DNA from: Fuscovulum sp.
GTDB lineage: Bacteria > Pseudomonadota > Alphaproteobacteria > Rhodobacterales > Rhodobacteraceae
Reading direction: 5' to 3'
NCBI GenBank assembly: GCA_035192965.1
Contig: CP136571.1
Location: 2,004,501 to 2,068,500, forward strand
Length of the DNA: 64,000 nucleotides
Part shown: one piece after another, positions 62,805 through 64,000 of the stretch
Layout: the number at the start of each line of letters is the position of its first letter
How positions within the stretch are numbered: the first letter of the stretch is position 1
Notes under the pieces: generated by a model
What the model saw: only the letters and a program-made list of their open reading frames with translations
What the model was told of the DNA's origin: nothing
Database searches by the model: none
Translations under genes and position numbers: made by a program

Positions 62805-64000
62805 TCCACCGTCACCGATTTCGCCAGATTGCGCGGCTGGTCCACATCCGTGCCCTTCGCAATCGCCGTGTGATAGGCCAGCAACTGCGCCGGAATCGCG
62901 TAAAGGATTGGCGCAAAGGCCGCCGGCACCTCAGGCATGGTCAGCGTCCGCCAGGTGCCCGCGCCCGCCTCGGCCACCCCGGCCGCATCGGAAATCAGCA
63001 GCACCTTGCCATGCCGGGCCATCACCTCCTGCATGTTCGACACCGTCTTGTCGAACAGCGCGTCACGCGGGGCAAGAACGATCACCGGAACGCGGGCATC
63101 AATCAGCGCGATAGGCCCATGCTTCAATTCGCCCGATGCATAACCTTCGGCATGTATATAGCTGATTTCCTTAAGTTTCAGCGCCCCTTCCAGCGCCAGC
63201 GGATACATCGCGCCGCGCCCCAGGAACAGCACATCCTGCGCCTCGGCCAGTTCTTCGGCAATCGCGGCAATCGGGGCCGACAAGGCCAGCGCGTGGTTCA
63301 TCAACCCCGGCAGATTGCGCAGGCCCGACAGCAGTTCCGCCGCCCCCGCCGCATCCAGCCGCCCCCGGTCCAGCCCGGCCTTGATCGCCAGCAACGCCAA
63401 CACCGTCAGCTGGCAGGTAAAGGCCTTGGTGGACGCCACGCCCACCTCCACCCCCGCCATGATCGGCAGGCTCAGATCGCTTTCGCGCGCGATCGAAGAT
63501 GTCGGCACATTCACCACCGAAACGACCTTCGCCACCTTTTCCTTGGCATAGCGCAACGCGGCTAGCGTATCCGCCGTCTCGCCCGACTGGCTGACGAAGA
63601 TCGCCCAACCCTTGTCCGACAAGGGAGGTTCGCGATAGCGGAACTCCGACGCGATGTCGATTTCGGCGGGCAGTCCGGCGATCTGTTCGAACCAATATTT
63701 CGCCACATGACAGGCAAAGGACGCCGTCCCGCAGGCCACCATCACCACCCGGTCCACCCCGGTGAAATCCACCCCTTCAGGCAGGTTCAGCGCGGGCACT
63801 GCTTTGCCGCCGGTATAGTGCTTCAGCGCATCCGCGATCACCACCGGCTGCTCGGCAATCTCCTTGGCCATGAAATGTTTGTAGCCCGCCTTCTCGACGC
63901 GCGTCTGATCAATCTGGATCCGCGTTTCGGACCGGTTCGCCCGGCGGTCGGCGGAGTCAAAGATCTCAGCCCCCTTGCGGGTGATCACCGCCCAGTCGCC
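62801..64000 (-). CDS. glmS: Glutamine-fructose-6-phosphate aminotransferase, C-terminal part (cut by edge)
   Basis: GlmS makes glucosamine 6-phosphate from fructose 6-phosphate and glutamine for peptidoglycan and LPS. About 399 codons of a usual ~606 are visible. They begin near GDWAVITRKGAEIFD and include the end of the glutaminase domain and both SIS sugar-isomerase domains (MVACGTASFACHVAKYWFEQ, FVSQSGETADTLAALRYAK, LGRGAMYPLALEGALKLKEISYIHAEGYASGELKHGPIAL). The end is the classic NLAKSVTVE. The N-terminal catalytic Cys lies beyond the window. Confidence 0.96.
   Translation of the reverse strand, partial: GDWAVITRKGAEIFDSADRRANRSETRIQIDQTRVEKAGYKHFMAKEIAEQPVVIADALKHYTGGKAVPALNLPEGVDFTGVDRVVMVACGTASFACHVAKYWFEQIAGLPAEIDIASEFRYREPPLSDKGWAIFVSQSGETADTLAALRYAKEKVAKVVSVVNVPTSSIARESDLSLPIMAGVEVGVASTKAFTCQLTVLALLAIKAGLDRGRLDAAGAAELLSGLRNLPGLMNHALALSAPIAAIAEELAEAQDVLFLGRGAMYPLALEGALKLKEISYIHAEGYASGELKHGPIALIDARVPVIVLAPRDALFDKTVSNMQEVMARHGKVLLISDAAGVAEAGAGTWRTLTMPEVPAAFAPILYAIPAQLLAYHTAIAKGTDVDQPRNLAKSVTVE

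Noticed and set aside
1-64000. tRNA, rRNA, CRISPR, insertion sequence, phage or integrase features
   Set aside because: I saw no cloverleaf, no direct-repeat/spacer array, no transposase motif and no terminal inverted repeats flanking a gene.

Overview
This 64-kb window is GC-rich chromosomal DNA from a phototrophic member of the Rhodobacteraceae (Rhodobacter/Cereibacter/Rhodobaca-like). Three things support this: a photosynthesis gene cluster in the order bchDI-crtA / crtIB-tspO / crtCD / crtEF-bchCXYZ-pufQBALMX; a pufX gene and no pufC, which is typical of the Rhodobacter group; and a complete spheroidene/spheroidenone carotenoid set (crtA,B,C,D,E,F,I). I see no rRNA, tRNA, CRISPR, insertion sequence, integrase or phage gene.

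Region 1 (1-20.6 kb), photosynthesis. The left edge cuts bchD. bchI and crtA lie upstream of it on the minus strand. crtI-crtB-tspO diverge from crtA, crtD-crtC diverge from crtE-crtF, and bchC-X-Y-Z-pufQ-B-A-L-M-X follow as one nearly gap-free series of overlapping genes, then dxs. Seven perfect TGT-N12-ACA (PpsR/CrtJ) boxes sit at the three control points (crtA/crtI, crtD/crtE, bchC); one of them lies inside crtF. mRNA hairpins lie between pufQ and pufB, between pufA and pufL, and after pufX, and a classic terminator precedes dxs. The products make GGPP and isoprenoid precursors (dxs, crtE), the carotenoid, the last bacteriochlorophyll reductions (BchXYZ, BchC), Mg chelation (BchI/D), and the LH1-reaction-centre-PufX core.

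Region 2 (20.6-35.6 kb), housekeeping and accessory genes: an FAH-family hydrolase, a PIMT-like methyltransferase next to a TolC-type channel, a PopZ-like acidic protein, EF-P, a glycosyltransferase, YgfZ, an MsbA-like ABC exporter, a class V aminotransferase, a periplasmic DUF305 protein behind a CueR-type promoter dyad, a C26 amidotransferase, a TetR/MATE divergent pair with two operator palindromes, and an orphan D-lyxose-isomerase-like gene.

Region 3 (35.6-46.7 kb): an L,D-transpeptidase lipoprotein; a tryptophan-catabolic minus-strand cluster (kynU, ridA, a secreted GH5 hydrolase, kynA); a membrane methyltransferase; transhydrogenase pntAB; a DUF3422 membrane protein and a DUF6544-like membrane protein.

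Region 4 (46.7-64 kb): a five-gene peptide-type ABC importer (two ATPases, binding protein, two permeases) divergent from an ArgE-like deacetylase and an FAD amine oxidoreductase; a YegD-like Hsp70; an M20 amidohydrolase with a DUF1304 protein; the cyanide-insensitive-type quinol oxidase cydAB; moaA; an AlkD-like glycosylase; and the C-terminal two thirds of glmS, cut by the right edge.

No unmistakable undescribed system stands out. The least explained signals are a 12-bp-period GTGCAG tandem repeat present twice 55 kb apart, a 23-codon ORF bridging bchX and bchY, a dual-frame crtD/crtC junction with no usable crtC start, an apparent CTG start for bchD, and a family of long palindromes in the gene gaps of the photosynthesis cluster. 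The longest gene-free gap is about 295 bp (61838-62132).
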